From NCBI GenBank assembly GCA_902627615.1, contig CACOJW010000015.1, positions 1 to 35,018 on the forward strand: a stretch of 35,018 nucleotides of DNA, in the 5' to 3' direction. Every line of letters starts with the position of its first letter. The stretch's first letter is position 1. Source of the DNA: an uncultured marine group III euryarchaeote (lineage in GTDB: Archaea; Thermoplasmatota; Poseidoniia; MGIII; CG-Epi1). This document shows positions 34,431 through 35,018 of this stretch, in pieces. The position numbers and the translations under genes were made by a program. Under the pieces are notes generated by a model. It searched no databases and was not told the origin of the DNA. It saw only the letters and a list, made by a program, of their open reading frames with translations.

Positions 34431-35018
34431 ATGGCACCCGTTGCAAAAAGAGGCAGGAAACGCCGTAGAAAGAAGAATGTCAAATCTGCACAAACTCCGT
34501 TTTTAATGCAATCTCTAGGGGCAATAATTTTAATTATTTTGGTTATTTTTTTGAAAACTGCAAATATAATATCAAATACATATGCAGTAGGAATTTGTAT
34601 GACAGTTTTGGTGGCCATGTTTTATGTTATGTTTCTAGGTCAGCCAAAACCTAAAAAGCGAAAGCGTAAAAGAAGAAGTAAGAAGTCTGAAAGTATGCAA
34701 TCAGAGCCTCAATTCTATACAGCTCTTCCCTCAACATTAGGATTGACAGACACTTCTGATTCTTTATCTAAACCTCCAATGTCACTCCCTCCCAGGCCTA
34801 TAACGCCAGTAAAGAGGCAGAGGAACTTCATTACTTATCCCTTGGCATTAGGCGGAGGAGATTATTCAGATTCTTATGTACAGGTAGATAAAGAAACAGT
34901 TTTAAGACTTAGAACTGCTATGACTCCCGATTCCCAATCTTTAAAATTGCCGGGTGCCCGGATATCTTCTTTTGAAGATGCTCTAGTTCAATCAGAAGAG
35001 ATTGCACCAGTAGTAGCC
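34431..35018 (+). CDS. Basic two-helix membrane protein, 3' end cut by window
   Basis: Open from ATG 34431 to the window edge (196 codons visible). It begins with a very basic MAPVAKRGRKRRRKKNVKSA, then two hydrophobic helices (about residues 28-41 and 52-70). A second basic stretch KPKKRKRKRRSKKS follows, then a soluble tail (about 85-196) of low similarity to anything I know. The inside-positive charges suggest both termini are cytoplasmic, with possible interaction with nucleic acid or ribosomes. It is divergent from thrS, sharing the gap of 66 bases; a TATA-like gcttatacgc (34392-34401) is in the middle. An ORF on the opposite strand is a shadow. Confidence 0.72.
   Translation, partial: MAPVAKRGRKRRRKKNVKSAQTPFLMQSLGAIILIILVIFLKTANIISNTYAVGICMTVLVAMFYVMFLGQPKPKKRKRKRRSKKSESMQSEPQFYTALPSTLGLTDTSDSLSKPPMSLPPRPITPVKRQRNFITYPLALGGGDYSDSYVQVDKETVLRLRTAMTPDSQSLKLPGARISSFEDALVQSEEIAPVVA

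Noticed and set aside
34394-34618. 74-aa minus-strand open frame
   Set aside because: It lies opposite the plus-strand membrane protein gene that starts at 34431 and stays open to the window edge; the plus strand has the better start and charge pattern.

Overview
The window reads as a piece of an AT-rich archaeal chromosome. Archaeal markers are RpoK, uS2, enolase in the rpoK-eno-rpsB order, eL42, eS27, aIF2-alpha, Nop10, a PAC2 protein, Tsr3, geranylgeranyl reductase and archaeal-type triosephosphate isomerase. Mixed with them are bacterial-type genes: GroES/GroEL, a ThrRS with the bacterial editing domain, a PlsC-like acyltransferase, propionyl-CoA carboxylase beta and methylmalonyl-CoA mutase. 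This mixture, together with PGF-CTERM surface proteins, fits a marine planktonic euryarchaeote (Marine Group II/III, Poseidoniia-like). That placement is inference. No IS element, integrase, phage gene or CRISPR array is visible, and no gene-free gap exceeds about 200 bases.

Layout. 1-1018: end of a CcmA-like ATPase and a CcmB-like permease. 1051-3282: a secreted subtilisin-fold protein that has lost its catalytic Asp and His. 3434-4107: msrB and a small DUF6370-like gene, divergent. 4118-5729: three membrane or coiled-coil proteins ending in SHOCT domains, plus a fossil SHOCT tail. 5751-7857: threonine catabolism (tdh-kbl). 7907-10640: tpiA, then groES-groEL behind a leader with two inverted repeats. 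10646-12698: peroxiredoxin and pccB. 12787-15425: hisS, a WGR-ligase fusion and tRNA-His. 15470-17795: methylmalonyl-CoA mutase and PlsC. 17836-19819: rpsB, eno, rpoK. 20022-24061: two large tandem surface proteins with PGF-CTERM tails. 24103-26914: nadC, tsr3, an unknown gene and geranylgeranyl reductase. 26979-29119: a translation operon (eL42, eS27, aIF2-alpha, Nop10, PAC2). 29121-31841: three membrane proteins, two of them paralogous. 31959-32342: a small two-repeat protein, a hairpin terminator and tRNA-Ser. 32361-34364: thrS. 34431 to the end: a basic membrane protein cut by the window edge.

Three small genes were found by direct translation: eS27 (58 aa), Nop10 (51 aa) and the gene running off the right edge. 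The subtilase, tdh, tpiA, pccB, hisS, plsC, nadC, the geranylgeranyl reductase and the 31841 gene have a TATA-like element about 25 bases before the start codon, which predicts leaderless mRNAs. Inside operons, genes are joined by ATGA, TTGA or TAATG overlaps.

The most notable observations are the loss of zinc-ribbon cysteines in two adjacent ribosomal proteins (eL42, eS27) while Nop10 two genes away keeps all four, the pseudo-subtilase, the SHOCT gene array with traces of decay, the inverted-repeat leader of groES, and a bacterial lipid acyltransferase in a genome that also has archaeal lipid reduction.
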